Source: Ooceraea biroi
Taxonomy: Eukaryota; Arthropoda; Insecta; Hymenoptera; Formicidae
Assembly (NCBI RefSeq): GCF_003672135.1
Contig: NC_039517.1
Location: forward strand, 6,231,475-6,295,474
Direction: 5' to 3'
Length of the DNA: 64,000 nucleotides
The position numbers and the translations under genes are program-made. The number at the start of each line of letters is the position of its first letter. Positions within the stretch are counted from its first letter, which is position 1. The notes under the pieces are model-generated. The model made no database searches. It worked only from the letters and a program-made list of their open reading frames with translations, and had not been told where the DNA came from. Below, piece after piece: positions 49,830 through 61,800 of this stretch.

Positions 49830-50010
49830 AACATGGAGGTCGGGACGGACTCAGAGGAGTGAACCAACATGGAGATTGGGAAGGACTCAGAGGAGTGAAC
49901 CAACATGGAGGTTGGGAAGGACTCAGAAGAGTGAACCAACATGGAGGTTGGGAGGGACTCAGAAGAGTGAACCAAAAATGGAGGTTAGGAGGGACTCAAG
50001 TGGAGTGAAC
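49830..50010 (+). repeat. 36-bp minisatellite in B unit 1
   Basis: Five imperfect 36-bp repeats built on ATGGAGGTTGGGAAGGACTC and AGAGGAGTGAACCAAC. Because 36 is a multiple of three they stay open in several frames, but a coding role is not supported. Confidence 0.8.
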
Positions 50011-50060
50011 CGACGATTTGGAGACATTCGGGGACGAATGTAATGTCAGGCTGGCCGAGC

Positions 50061-50244
50061 TGTAAGATCTGGAAAGATAGTCGAGACTGACAGGTCGTAT
50101 AGAGAGGATCGGAATGAAAACAAGTTTATCACAACAGTAGGAGTATTGGCCGTATAGCCTAAGACCTAGGCGTGTGAACCAGGGATCCCGGAAAGTTCGA
50201 GTTCAAATCTAAGGCAGTCTCCTAGTTATTTTTCGCCTCTTACA
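50061..50244 (+). repeat. A unit 2 (LTR-like)
   Basis: A 184-bp copy of the A unit. The B-box-like GTTCAAATC is at 50201-50209. It is internal to the array and shared by both B units. Confidence 0.6.
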
Positions 50245-50320
50245 ATTCAGAAGTGGGATAAAATCCGCTACCCCTCGGAGAGGAGGGAGTTGAGAAGCAG
50301 CTGGCCGGTAGTGAAGCCTG

Positions 50321-50501
50321 AACATGGAGGTCGGGACGGACTCAGAGGAGTGAACCAACATGGAGATTGGGAAGGACTCAGAGGAGTGAACCAACATGGA
50401 GGTTGGGAAGGACTCAGAAGAGTGAACCAACATGGAGGTTGGGAGGGACTCAGAAGAGTGAACCAAAAATGGAGGTTAGGAGGGACTCAAGTGGAGTGAA
50501 C
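50321..50501 (+). repeat. 36-bp minisatellite in B unit 2
   Basis: The same five repeats as in B unit 1, base for base as far as I can see, which shows that the duplication of the larger unit is recent or homogenised. Confidence 0.8.
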
Positions 50502-50551
50502 CGACGATTTGGAGACATTCGGGGACGAATGTAATGTCAGGCTGGCCGAGC

Positions 50552-50736
50552 TGTAAGATCTGGAAAGATAGTCGAGACTGACAGGTCGTATAGAGAGGAT
50601 CGGAATGAAAACAAGTTTGATCACAACAGTAGGAGTATTGGCCGTACAGCCTAAGACCTAGGCGTGTGAACCAGGGATCCCGGAAAGTTCGAGTTCAAAT
50701 TTAAGGCAGTCTCCTAGTTATTTTTCGCCTCTTACA
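50552..50736 (+). repeat. A unit 3 (LTR-like)
   Basis: A 185-bp copy of the A unit that ends the array. Its B-box position reads GTTCAAATT (50693-50701), with the last conserved C changed. Confidence 0.6.
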
Positions 50737-50783
50737 GTATTGTATGTTCAAAGATATAGCTTCTCCTCTCTCTCAAGTAATGG

Positions 50784-51185
50784 ATGTGTTTATCATTTTC
50801 TCACCTCGAATTAGTTTTGCTATTCATCATCGTCGTTAATTTCTCGTTGGAATATGATCATGTCCGAGGTGATGATTTCCGAGAAGTATGCATTTGCAAG
50901 ACACATTGGTCGTTGGAAGAACTCTTGCTCTCTGGTCTGCGTCACGTTTTATATGCATTTGAAAACTTCCAAGTTATATTTTTCGATATCTATAGTCAGC
51001 CAGAGACCGACGTTGGCGATACGATCGCGTCACATCGAAGGCCATCGAGAATCCATCGCACATTTTTACCTGCCGCTGTCCACGTGCGAGTCACGCCGAA
51101 TGCAGCCGGCTTGACTCCTGTTTATCGCGTTAATTGCGCGGCTTACGCGTCCTCGTCGTCATCGCCGTCATCATCTGTTACGTAA
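50784..51185 (+). CDS. Possible small ORF with signal-like N-terminus, unrecognised
   Basis: A 133-codon frame with an ATG begins MCLSFSHLELVLLFIIVVNF, which resembles a signal peptide or membrane segment, and ends in a Ser-rich tail. No homologue or domain is recognised and no intron or regulatory support was found. The length is within what chance allows here. Confidence 0.2.
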   Translation: MCLSFSHLELVLLFIIVVNFSLEYDHVRGDDFREVCICKTHWSLEELLLSGLRHVLYAFENFQVIFFDIYSQPETDVGDTIASHRRPSRIHRTFLPAAVHVRVTPNAAGLTPVYRVNCAAYASSSSSPSSSVT

Positions 51186-51189
51186 GCAA

Positions 51190-52440
51190 CTATCTCGTTT
51201 ATTTCTCGTATTTTCACGATCCGCTCGAGTCGCCGCACGTGTTCATCTCCGCTTTTCGGGAGAGCACGGACAAGTGAGACTGTGGCAAATCCCAGGTGGT
51301 CGCAGGTGCGGACTTCCGCATCTGAGACTTCACTCGATATTCCGGATTTCGATAATTACACATCCGTCCGGCTTGCCGGGGAGTTGCCTGGAGAATTTCC
51401 CTGAGTAATAACAGCTGCGCTCGGTTTTAACCCGCGGACGGGCGTTATGTGCGCAGCGGAAAACAAATCCGATTTAATGGAGCTGCGTGGAGCTTAATTG
51501 CGGCTGGCGTTCACCGCCACGGCGGTATGCCCGGGCTGTGACATGCCGTTTGCTCCAATAAAAGACCGCGTGGCGATAAAAATATATTATAACGCCAAGG
51601 TTGCCCTCGTGTCCAGTTACTAGCGCGCGATTCCGCTGATCCTTCGAAGCTCCTTCCGTTTTTCCGCGAGGCAGGCAATCTTGGTGACGCATCCATCACG
51701 TCGGCAATATCGAAAATTGTGGGAATCGTGAAATTCGTACGTACGGTTCTCCAGTTTCCATCCGAACGGATCGCGTTACGCAAGACGCAGCTAAACGATG
51801 CATTTATCGTGAACCGCGTCGAGGAGCTCGGGAGTTTTTCTTTGACGCGAGATACGACACGAGTCCGATACCAATGCTTTCGCTCGTTAACATGCTGCAC
51901 AATGCACGTAAGAGCGCGATATCGCCGGGTGATGTTGAATAAAGAAACTGCAACTCGTTTTCCGTCAGTGGTGAGCGACGAAAGTCCGGTGACATGTCTC
52001 CGCATTGCGTAATCAGGAGAGCGCTCGGCTGCTGCACTCGCCGGCAAATGGCAAAATGTACGACGATTTCTCGTATGCACATGCTCGTTGATGCGGTATA
52101 GTAAACCATCTCCGCGTGCACGTCACTACTCCAGGATTAAACGCTCGCGGAGGAAGTGACAGTGATTTAATCACCATCGGGTTTTTGCGGCGAGTTAACG
52201 GGTTATCGCGTTGAGTCACGATCGGTTTCCTTGATTGTCCGACACGGATGAGGCAAGGAAATCGGCTTCTCTCTCCGGCGTAATCAATTCTTCCCGATCG
52301 CTGGAGGAAGCTCCGGATCGCTCGAGAGGAAGGCGAACTAGAATGTCTCCCCGCTGAAATATTAAGGTCGCCTTGCGCTTGCACGTGCTGATGGTGAGCG
52401 GTATACGATCGTCGGCGAGATAAAAAGACATTCCTCAAAC
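51190..52440. other. No gene recognised
   Basis: Overlapping frames on both strands (51474-52438) have no recognisable domain. Confidence 0.4.
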
Positions 52441-52455
52441 TGAAATACTCGCACG

Positions 52456-53106
52456 TTTTTTTTTTTTTGAACGTTGTTTATTTAGACCTTTATACCATTA
52501 CATTTGATTACAAATAATAAACAAAATTTCTTCCGTTACAAATGAATTATGCTTCTGCGGGCATCTAAGGCACTCTCGGAAGACGTACACTGTATGTGAT
52601 TTAATAACTTATAGCGTAAATGTATTAATGTGAGTACAATAACTAGGGCTGCGTTATGATATAATCGTTCTGATGTTTCGCCAATAAAAAAAGGTTGTGC
52701 CCAAAACATTTGGCAGACTTATTTCTTACGAGTGGTTTTTGTAAAATTTAAATAAATATTATGAATATATATATCGTCATTTGACGGGACTTGTTCGCTA
52801 GATGGGTGTTAGCCACCAATATTTCTTTGTATTTAAGCGGTGGGTATCCTTTCTATCACGTGTCGCACATGCGAAGCTGTATTTGAGGTCGTTTCCGTCC
52901 ACCGAGCAGTCTGTTCGGGGTTCGAAATTAAGTTCTTTGTTTCTTTTGTGCCTTTTTGCATGATAGATTATCGGGATATTATTTTTATCTTGGATATAGT
53001 TGTTAACGTCTAAATAAAGAAACGCTTCAGGGGGCACGAACCCCGTTTTAATCGTCCTTTAAAAATATTCGGGGTTCGGATATAGTGCGCTATTGATTAA
53101 ATTATT
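52456..53106 (-). mobile_element. Poly(A) retroposon with perfect target-site duplications
   Basis: On the minus strand the insert ends in a 13-base A tail (52456-52468), preceded by AATAAA (52477-52482). It is flanked by AAATACTCGCACG at 52443-52455 and again at 53107-53119. This is a target-primed reverse-transcription product. The content could be a 5'-truncated LINE or a processed transcript. An open frame ending at 52798 (DTHRLNTKKYWWLTPI) is not recognised. Confidence 0.85.
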
Positions 53107-53120
53107 AAATACTCGCACGT

Positions 53121-54679
53121 ATGTCGACGCGGCGTGTACGCGTAATTGTCGGATCGGCGCACCAGCAGCCGAACGTTAATCGACGTCAAAGGCGACCGCG
53201 GTCGGCCCGTTTTAACGACCCGACGATTGGTCGACTTGCTCTCCTCCACCACTGGGCCACCTCGTCGAAAGTTGACGATGAGATGTATCAGAGCACCAAG
53301 TTCGTCGTCGTCGTCGAGAAAGAGAGAAGTACGTGCCAGAGGCAACTTTGATTTCCGCCCCCGTTTCGACGGGGATTCGGACGGGCGTCATCGAGCTGCG
53401 CTATCGCGCTCGTCCCTGACCTGATCTATTCCACGTGAAAGCCGGCGCAACAATGTTCTTTTCCCAGCGACTTTCACTGCTTGACATTTCTGCGGCGCCG
53501 ATCGCTTTCCAGCGCCTTTCGATTTCCACGCGCGATGCGCAGCATCCGGCGCGGTTTCCTGCGGATCGATCGCGCGCGGCGGCGCCGCTCTCAAAGTCTC
53601 CCAACCACCAACCGGCACCAGCACCCGACAGCCGCCCCCGGAGGCGACTGGGGCAGAGCACGAGGGGAGCGAAGAGCAACACGAGAGCAGAACTCCGAGA
53701 GAGGAGGTGGCGAGACGCGACAAGCAACGCGCGTACAACACGCTCCGCGGAACAAAGAAGGCGATTACTATTTTCGTCCGTCGTTTCATGGAAGTGACCC
53801 AGCACCCAGCTAGCGTATTCTCAATCCCTTCGTATGTAGGTCGCAAGCTGCCGCAAGCTGAGCTCTCGCGCTCCGTTACGTGCGCTCGCGAGCCTCGTTC
53901 CAAATTTAGTGGTGCTCTCACCCGCCGGCCTGAGAGCCTTTCACCCCTTGCGAGGTTTTTTGGCACTCTCAAAAGGCTTCAAGGACGACCTCAGGTCGCG
54001 CTGCTCTATTATAGCGAGTGCTTCGAGCCGTCCACTGAAAGCTGCTATCAGGCTCAAAGGCAGGCTCGACAAGAGGAAGGAAGTCGTGGAAAAATTGATT
54101 TTCGATACAAACAATGAAAATTAAAAATAGATGTATACATATAAATTGTACAAGGCATCTTATTGACTAATAAGTCGAGATAAATATAAGCATTACGTAA
54201 GCGCTACGACGCTCTTATTTCCGATACTCTTGTTTACGTGCTAGATATTAAATTTAAAAAAAAATTAAAAAATGCTGACGTTCCACTGCGATTCATTCAG
54301 CTGCGACGCCATATTCTCGTCAGTTGGATTTAGGCTGTTTCAGGCTGGGCTGTTCCATGTGGGTTCTACGCACCGAGGCGGATCGAACATTAACGCGGCT
54401 AAAAAGTGGGGGGTAATCGAACTCGAAACTAGGTCGCGACCGTTCGATCAGCTTCAACGACAGCTAGCCTCGATAACGTGCCAGTTAGAAGACTTTTTGG
54501 TATTTTCTTGAGATCTCTCTGAAGCTTGTTCGAGCTCTCGTTCCTTTCTCTCTCTTTTCGACCGTTTAACAGGATCGCGCTGTTCAATCATTCAGTTGAT
54601 AGCTGGCAATTTTGTACAGCATCGCTCCGGCGATGCGCGCGTCTGCTGCGGCTAATAATTTTTTACGTGTAATTAAAGC
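53121..54679. other. No gene recognised
   Basis: A GC-rich core (53440-53720) has open frames on both strands. A plus-strand frame ends at 54124 with KGRLDKRKEVVEKLIFDTNN, but it competes with a longer frame ending at 54117 and neither has a recognised domain. Confidence 0.35.
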
Positions 54680-54681
54680 TA

Positions 54682-55968
54682 TTGGGTTGGCCAAAAAGTA
54701 ATTGCGTTTTTTTTTATATAAATAAAAGGCGAATTTTTCATGGGAAACAAAAACTTTATTAAACAATATATTGTCCATTTTGTTTGATTATCTTTTGCCA
54801 TTTTTCAGGCAACTTCATGATTCCGCGCTCAAAAAAGTTCTTATCTTTTTCAGCAAAAAACAATTCCAACAACGATTTCATATCCTCATCAGCAGTAAAG
54901 GTTTTACCATTCAAGGCGTTTTGCAAAGAACGAAACAAATGGTAATCTGATGGTGCCGGGTCTGGCGAATATGGTGGATGTGGTAACACATCCCATCCAA
55001 GCTGCAACAATTTTTGACGAGTGACCAAACTTGTACGTGGTCTAGCGTTATCATGGTGAAACACAACACCTTTGCGATTCACCAATTCTCGACGTTTCTG
55101 CTTGATGGCATCATTTAATTTATCCAGTTGACGACAGTATACGTCTGAATTAATGGTTTGATTCCTTGCAAGCAGCTCAAAATACACAATACCTTTAAAG
55201 TCCCACCAGACTGACAGCATAATCTTTCTTTGGTGAATATCTGCTTTTCAAGTGCTTTGAGCAGGTTCATCACGCTTGCTCCACGATCTTTTTCGTTTGA
55301 CGTTGTTGTAGACGATCCATTTTTCGTCGCCTGTTATCATACGTTTCAAAAATGGATCATTTTCCTCACGTTTCAAAAGAGAATCGCAGATGTCAATACG
55401 CTTAGTGAGATGAATTTCTTTCAGCTCATGTGGTACCGAAATATCGAGCTTACTAATGTATCCAAGTCGTTTTAAATGGTTTTCAACACTCGATTTCGAT
55501 ATGTTAAGATTCTCAGCAATCTCTCGTGTCGTTAAACGCGATTGGAATCGATCAGTGCCTTTATTTTGTCATCATCAATTTCGATTGGCCTTCCTGAGCG
55601 TGGTGCATCTTTCACATTAAAATCTCGAGATCGAAATTTAGTAAACGAATTTTGACACTGCCGCAGTTTTAAAGCATCTTCGCCATATACATGACATAAC
55701 TTTTTATGAGCTTGCACAGCGTTTTTCCCTTTTCGGAAGTAATAAAACAAAATATGAGGAAAATGTTCTTTTTGATTTTCCATTTTGAAATCGACGGCAA
55801 AGAAACAATTGTTAACGAAATCGTGTACTTTCTTTTTCTAAAACAAGCTTGAATTGTGAGTTGTTAACCTACATAATGAATTTGCGGTTTAGAATGAAGT
55901 TAGTTACATTTCAAGACATGTATGTCCATCTATTGGAAAAAAACGCAATTACTTTTTGGCCAACCCAA
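54682..55968 (-). mobile_element. Full-length mariner of a second family
   Basis: The ends are TTGGGTTGGCCAAAAAGTAA and the reverse complement, with TA at 54680-54681 and 55969-55970. The length of 1287 bp is normal for mariner. It is unrelated in its ends to the duplicated mariners and has no internal duplication. The terminal repeats resemble those of mellifera-type mariners. Confidence 0.92.
54759..55783 (-). pseudogene. Mariner transposase, D,D34D, two visible lesions
   Basis: The frame starts at the ATG at 55783 (KEHFPHILFYYFRKGKNAVQ, RSGRPIEIDDDKIKALIDSN) and breaks by a frameshift near 55540. The middle continues in another frame, including the first catalytic aspartate in TGDEKWIVYNN, and meets a TGA near 55250. 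The last part (55220-54759) is open, with HHDNARPRT and YSPDPAPSDYHLFRSL; exactly 34 residues separate the second and third catalytic aspartates, as in active mariners. The C-terminus is complete. The copy looks recently dead: one frameshift and one nonsense codon. Confidence 0.85.
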
Positions 55969-55970
55969 TA

Positions 55971-56964
55971 CGTTCGAGTGACGCGCATCGCTAGCACACC
56001 GGATGTGCGGCTTACGTAGCCATACCTACGGCTGGCCCCGTATGCTAATGAATCTTCCGAGGTCACAGAGGCGCTCTAACGGTCTGAGCGCAGACAGCGC
56101 GGCGCTGGCTGGTGGATCACGACTCGAGCGTGTTGGAGGAAGTGCAAAAACTCGCGGGAATCGCGAAATGCGACAACGACGCGTAGAATCAGCGTGCGTG
56201 CAAATCACTCATACATCGTCCACCGCGTCCTTCTCGATCCGCAGAAACACGCCGGTGGTATTGCACACGCGAATGTAGAACTCGTTCCCGCTAAATGCGC
56301 TGATAATTATCGTACAATTGACCGACATCCCGTCTACCGTCCACTATCGCGACATCAAAGCACCGCGCTTCCGCGTAGCCTCCCTTCCTAGAATGGCGAT
56401 GGATTAAATTAACATGTTGTTGGCAGAAAAAATTAATCGCGTATCGCCGCGTGAAAGCAGCGTCTGCCTTCACATGACAATCGACAATGTTGCTCAGTTT
56501 GATGACGAAGCGACTCAGATAATGCATTGGACACTAAGCTGCGATTTGAGAGGGATGAGAGGATTCAGCCATTCGCAATGCAACAGACATCTTGATGGAT
56601 TGAATCTCGCGTTTCCTCTCTGCGAGCGCGTCGCGCGCTAGTTTGCAGCGGAAAGACTCGCCTCGACGAGAGAATAGTCGGTCGAGTTGTTCGGTGAAAT
56701 TGAAAATGAAACACGGCCGATCTCCGCCGTCGCTCGCCCTCGCAATTCAGGTCAAGCTGCACCCGTCTGTAGTCTGTGGAACCCCGCGGGCTTCCTGCAG
56801 CCTCCGCGAAAGGATCCGCTTCTCGACGCCTACTCGGCCACTCGAGTAATTCACGATTTCATTTCGGCGATCGCGAGTGTCGCACCTCGGCGAGGAGAGA
56901 AAGCGATTGTCTGCTGCATCGTGTACGATTAATCTGAGAGATGCAGGCGTGACACGCGCGATAA
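55971..56964. other. No gene recognised
   Basis: No frame with a recognisable domain and no repeat was seen between the two mariners. Confidence 0.45.
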
Positions 56965-57122
56965 TATTAGGAGTGTGATTTAGTTTTGAGGGTTTTGCAA
57001 CAGATGACTGTAGTGTCAGTTTGTTCCAATAGCTGTTTCCGATAACTGTTGTTTCTTACAGTGTTGACATTATCCATGACATTTAGTAGCATTATAGCAA
57101 TCGTGTTTATATCATCGTAAAA

Positions 57123-58036
57123 ATGCAACTTCCGAAACAGCATTTTCGACATGCGTTGCTTTTGTTTTTTAATCAAAAGAAAACTGCGGCCGAGGGTTAT
57201 AGAATTCTTGTGGAAACTTATGGTGATTCTGCCCCATCAATTAAGACGTGTCAATACTGGTTTAGACGCTTGAAAAGTGGTCATACTGATGTGAAGGACA
57301 AAGAACGCTCGGGACAACGAAGAAAGCTTGAAAATGCAGATTTGCAAGCATTATTGCACGAAAATCCAACACGATCCACTTCAGAACTTGCCAGAGCATT
57401 AAATGTTGATCGTACAACAGTTACGAAACATTTACATGAAATGGGAAAAATTCAGAAAGAAGGGAAATGGGTTCGACATGAATTATCGGAAAGTGCCATT
57501 GCGAATCGGTTGAACATTTGCATTTCGTTGATCGCCAGGCAAAAAAAGAAGAGTCTTGTCTCGGATTGTTACTGGGGATGAAAAGTGGATCTATTTTGAT
57601 AATCCGAAACGCAGAAAATCATGGGTGGATCCAGGCGAACCATCAACATCCACTCCGAGACGCAATATTCACGGTTGAAAAGTAATGCTCTGTATTTGGT
57701 GGGATAGTGTACTATGAGCTGTTAAATCCGCATGAGACTGTCACGGCTGATCGTTATCGACACCAATTGTACAAGTTGAAGCAAGCGTTGGACCAAAAAC
57801 GACCACCAATTGCGAGTAAACGACGGAAAGTGATTCTTCTTCGTGACAACGCTCGACCTGACGTTGCGTTATCAGTGAAAGAAACACTATTAGAGCTTGA
57901 ATGGCAAGTCTTACCGCACCCCGCGTATTCTCCATGCGATTATTATTTGTTCCGGTGGATGCAACACGCTTTAGAGGATACACACTTTGATAATTTCGAA
58001 GAAGTGCGAAAATTCGTCGACGAATGGATCAACTGA
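57123..58036 (+). pseudogene. Mariner transposase, inactivated (copy C, first unit)
   Basis: The N-terminal DNA-binding region is intact (FRHALLLFFNQKKTAAEGYR, SELARALNVDRTTVTKHL). A 2-base deletion near 57555 shifts the frame and ends it at 57581, before TGDEKW. The shared lesions follow: TGA after NIHG, the frame change before YYELL, and loss of four residues before CDYYLF. The copy retains the 10 bases GCGAATCGGT that its second unit lacks. Confidence 0.88.
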
Positions 58037-58071
58037 AAAGAAGAATCATTTTATCGTGGTGGAATCCATCT

Positions 58072-58713
58072 CTTGCCAGAGCATTAAATGTTGATCGTAC
58101 AACAGTTACGAAACATTTACATGAAATGGGAAAAATTCAGAAAGAAGGGAAATGGGTTCGACATGAATTATCGGAAAGTGCCATTTGAACATTTGCATTT
58201 CGTTGATCGCCAGGCAAAAAAAGAAGCGTCTTTTGTCTCGGATTGTTACTGGGGATGAAAAGTGGATCTATTTTGATAATCCGAAACGCAGAAAATCATG
58301 GGTGGATCCAGGCGAACCATCAACATCCACTCCGAGACGCAATATTCACGGTTGAAAAGTAATGCTCTGTATTTGGTGGGATAGTGTACTATGAGCTGTT
58401 AAATCCGCATGAGACTGTCACGGCTGATCGTTATCGACACCAATTGTACAAGTTGAAGCAAGCATTGGACGAAAAACGACCACCAATTGCGAGTAAACGA
58501 CGGAAAGTGATTCTTCTTCGTGACAACGCTCGACCTGACGTTGCGTTATCAGTGAAAGAAACACTATTAGAGCTTGAATGGCAAGTCTTACCGCACCCCG
58601 CGTATTCTCCATGCGATTATTATTTGTTCCGGTGGATGCAACACGCTTTAGAGGATACACACTTTGATAATTTCGAAGAAGTGCGAAAATTCGTCGACGA
58701 ATGGATCAACTGA
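58072..58713 (+). pseudogene. Duplicated segment of the mariner transposase (copy C, second unit)
   Basis: A repeat of the region from LARALNVD to the C-terminus FDNFEEVRKFVDEWIN. It lacks GCGAATCGGT after AGTGCCATT, like the second units of the sister elements. DEKRPPIASK is the local variant of DQKRPPIASK in unit 1. Confidence 0.85.
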
Positions 58714-58881
58714 AAAGAAGAGTGATTTTATCGTGGTGGAATCCATCTCTTGCCAGAAAGATGGGAAAAAGTTATAGAAAACGAAGGAAAATATTTTGAT
58801 CAAGGTATTCATTCATTATCATATTTAAATACATGCGTTTTTGAGCAAAAAAACCCTCAAAACTAAATCACACCCCTAATA

Positions 58882-61800
58882 GATGAAGAATAGAACGGAC
58901 ATGGCATATACTTCCATAAAACCATGGCAGATTAAATTTACAGTTTGAAAATGCAATAAATAAATAAACAACTTGCACACCAGGTGCGCACGTGGGGCGC
59001 ATGCAATGCCGCTTCGTGGCTCTACATGCCCCGAGTGACATCATAAGGTTCCATGGATCGCGCTCGTTATGTATTCAAATGACTTCCGCGGAATCAGTTA
59101 TCGTTGGCGAAGCTATAAAAATATGATAGCCGGCTCGGTACGTTCGTGGTAACTCCATATTCATTCCGCTCGCTGGGCGAGCTATCGACGAGATCTATCA
59201 TACTCCGCCCTGAGCATTGATTACGAGCTGCGGCACAGGCTGCACTTCAGGCATCTATATCCTGACGTCACCTATGATGCCGGCAGGAAGTAGAGCTGAT
59301 TATCGGACATAATTTAATGGGCTGCCAGGCTTTACTAGGCGGGTGAATCGCGAGTCGTCACCCAAGCGCTTATTTCGATCCGCATAATCCGCCACATAAA
59401 TAAATGAAATGCCGCTGCTCGGGCGGCCGCTACCTGCGCGATCGCAGATCGTTGCATAATCGATCGCACGCAGACTCTCCGAATGCGGAACGGTAAAGCA
59501 TTCTACTACGCGATCACGACGATAAACTACGTAACAAGAGGCAGTAAGCCTCCCGCGTCATCAGCGGTGATTACGAGCTCGGCGGGATTGCTGATTCCAC
59601 CGTGCAATTAAATTAAGAAAGATCGCACGGCAAGGAACTGCTACGTGGTAATTTGCAGTCGCGTTTTCCTATGCAATTAGACACACGGCGGCGGAGGGGC
59701 GGTGAGCACGACCAGGTGTCTGCTGATAGAACTCGATATTGTCGCGATGATGCCGGTTGCCGAGTCAGCGGATCGCGTCACCTCGCCTCCTCGTCGCAGG
59801 CTGTTCGGCTGTTCTGGCAAAGAGAGGCGGATTAGAAGCGCGCACCGTGCCTAAGCTCTCGAAAGTTCCGCGCGTTCCGCCTCGCGTATATAATTTCGCC
59901 GCGCCGCGACCGGTTGTCGATCAAGCGCTTTCGTAAGAAACACCTGCGAGTCATTATCCCTCGCCTACCTTGGCTTTCCCCCGGCGATTCGATTTGCTTG
60001 AGCGAAAAAATTCCCCGCACGCTCCGCTCGTGCCGCTCTAAGCGATGGATTGTCGCGATCGGCTCTCTGAGCTGCGAGCTCTCTGCGAGCACGAAACCGA
60101 CCATGATTCGGAGAATATACGGAGAACGCGTGAACGAAATTTTCGTGGATCTTTGCGAGAATCCAGAAATCCATTATTGCTTTCTCCCCACTTCGGTTGG
60201 TGAATGGATCGCCACAAAAGCCATCGTGAACTCGTGTAGCGTCGTCGCGAGTGGATGGAAAAATCGGCAAGATTAATGCTGACGCTGAGAATGTTTGATT
60301 ACCGCGCGATCGTGAGAGCACATAAAGTAATTATGGAAATGTAGCAGATACTGAATAAATTTGCATGTTTTGCGACTCACGCGATCTGATCGTCGTGCTG
60401 TCGGCAGGAATCTCATTGGCGAACTTAATATTCAAGATACTAGCCAGCATTCTGAACGAATTTCCAAGTGATAGCGCAAATCGAGCCTCGCTTCGGACTG
60501 CGACTTTAATCGGCGTTTTGCCGCGCTGACGCCGTTTGCTGTTGTCCCGTTCTCCAGTAAACTCGGCTCGGCGAAGACTGGAAATAGCGACGGAAACCGG
60601 GGCTTCTTACAGTTTATACCAGACATTTGAACGCCTCGACAACGTCGACAACGTACGCCCATAAATAGATTCCCGTATTTTCCATGTTGCCCGTTCGCGT
60701 CGGCGAGTTGCGCCTCCGCGATACGCAGCAAAATATTTTTCGCGAACGAAAATACTGTGTGAAAGGAATGAAAAGAATTTTTATTTCACGGATGAAATGA
60801 TACGTGTTATAGAAATCAGACGAAAACTCTCCTTCTCCTCCGATTTGATTTAATTTCTAGTTTCGTAGTTAAATGTCAATCGTCTCTCGAGTATCTTTTT
60901 TGTCGTTTAGAGTAAGCCAGGTATCGTCTTATTAAAGTTAGCGATCATGATCCTCGTGATCTCTGACAAAATCTCTGCACGATGAAGTGGCACACGCGTG
61001 ACACGTTTAAGCGGCGAGACAAAATGAAAAAAAATGCAGCTTTCGCGTACTTGACAGGAACTCTCCGCGAAAGCAGAGGTCTATTCTTTACGTCCACCTT
61101 TCACCGGCATCACTTTGTGTTTCAGTGGTTTATTGCGACTATACTGCCTCGGGAAGGTCACTACAGTTCCTCGAAGATTACATCGCGAAGGAGGTGCTGC
61201 CATGTTTGGGCGATACTCGGGCATCCACGTCCATCTGCAGTCTGCAATCTTCTCTCTTTAGGTAAGCAATAATGGACGTGACAGTTCCTGTCCTTCGACG
61301 GAATAAACGCGCCTCGCGGACGTCCACGTAGCTTCTGCTGGACGGAAATTCCATTCTAACGAATGTCTTCGTGCGACAACCACCCGTCATCGTTCAGTAA
61401 AGTTGCGGAATGCTAAATTTCTACTGCTAGAAATCGCGGACCTGTCATTCGACTGCAGTTTGATTAGGACCTTGATTAGAGCGCCCACGTTTTACATAAT
61501 TACATAATCGAGTAATTACGTTTGCGGCGGCGAGCTTCGTCGCCGTCGCCGTTTCCCGCTTCGTCGAGTTATCAGCTCGAAAAGATACAAAGTCGCGTCT
61601 GGAAACTTTCTCGACCACGCCATAAATTCAATAGACGTCACACGTGATGTCCGCGCGTGTCTGCCCGTCATTAAAAAAGCGGCCATCGCGACGACAAAGT
61701 GTCCACCGCTTGCACGTTATCATAAAAGCGTTATCGTCGGCGACAACTTTCAACCGTAACGGCCCAGAGGAATGTAAATTGGTCGCCTGTGTAAATCCTG

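Larger units (their letters stand above)
49572..50736. mobile_element. TRIM-like tandem element, structure A-B-A-B-A
   Basis: Three A units (49572-49753, 50061-50244, 50552-50736; 182-185 bp) alternate with two 307-bp B units. Each A starts TGTAAGA and ends TCTTACA, the TG...CA ends with short inverted repeats of an LTR. The whole block is flanked by the 4-bp direct repeat GTAT (49568-49571 and 50737-50740). This is the form expected of a terminal-repeat retrotransposon in miniature (TRIM) duplicated by LTR recombination. No protein is encoded. I could not find a convincing primer-binding site or polypurine tract, so the class is inferred. Confidence 0.65.
56967..58879 (+). mobile_element. 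Mariner element with internal tandem duplication, copy C
   Basis: It has the same ends (TTAGGAGTGTGATTTAG) and flanking TA as the element at 5823-7736, and the same duplicated segment: unit 1 at 57387-58071 (685 bp) and unit 2 at 58072-58748 (677 bp), with CTTGCCAGA at the junctions. The length is 1913 bp. Confidence 0.93.

Noticed and set aside
49830..50008. Repeat protein of 12-residue units
   Set aside because: The frames follow from a 36-bp minisatellite inside a non-coding mobile element; both strands are equally open.
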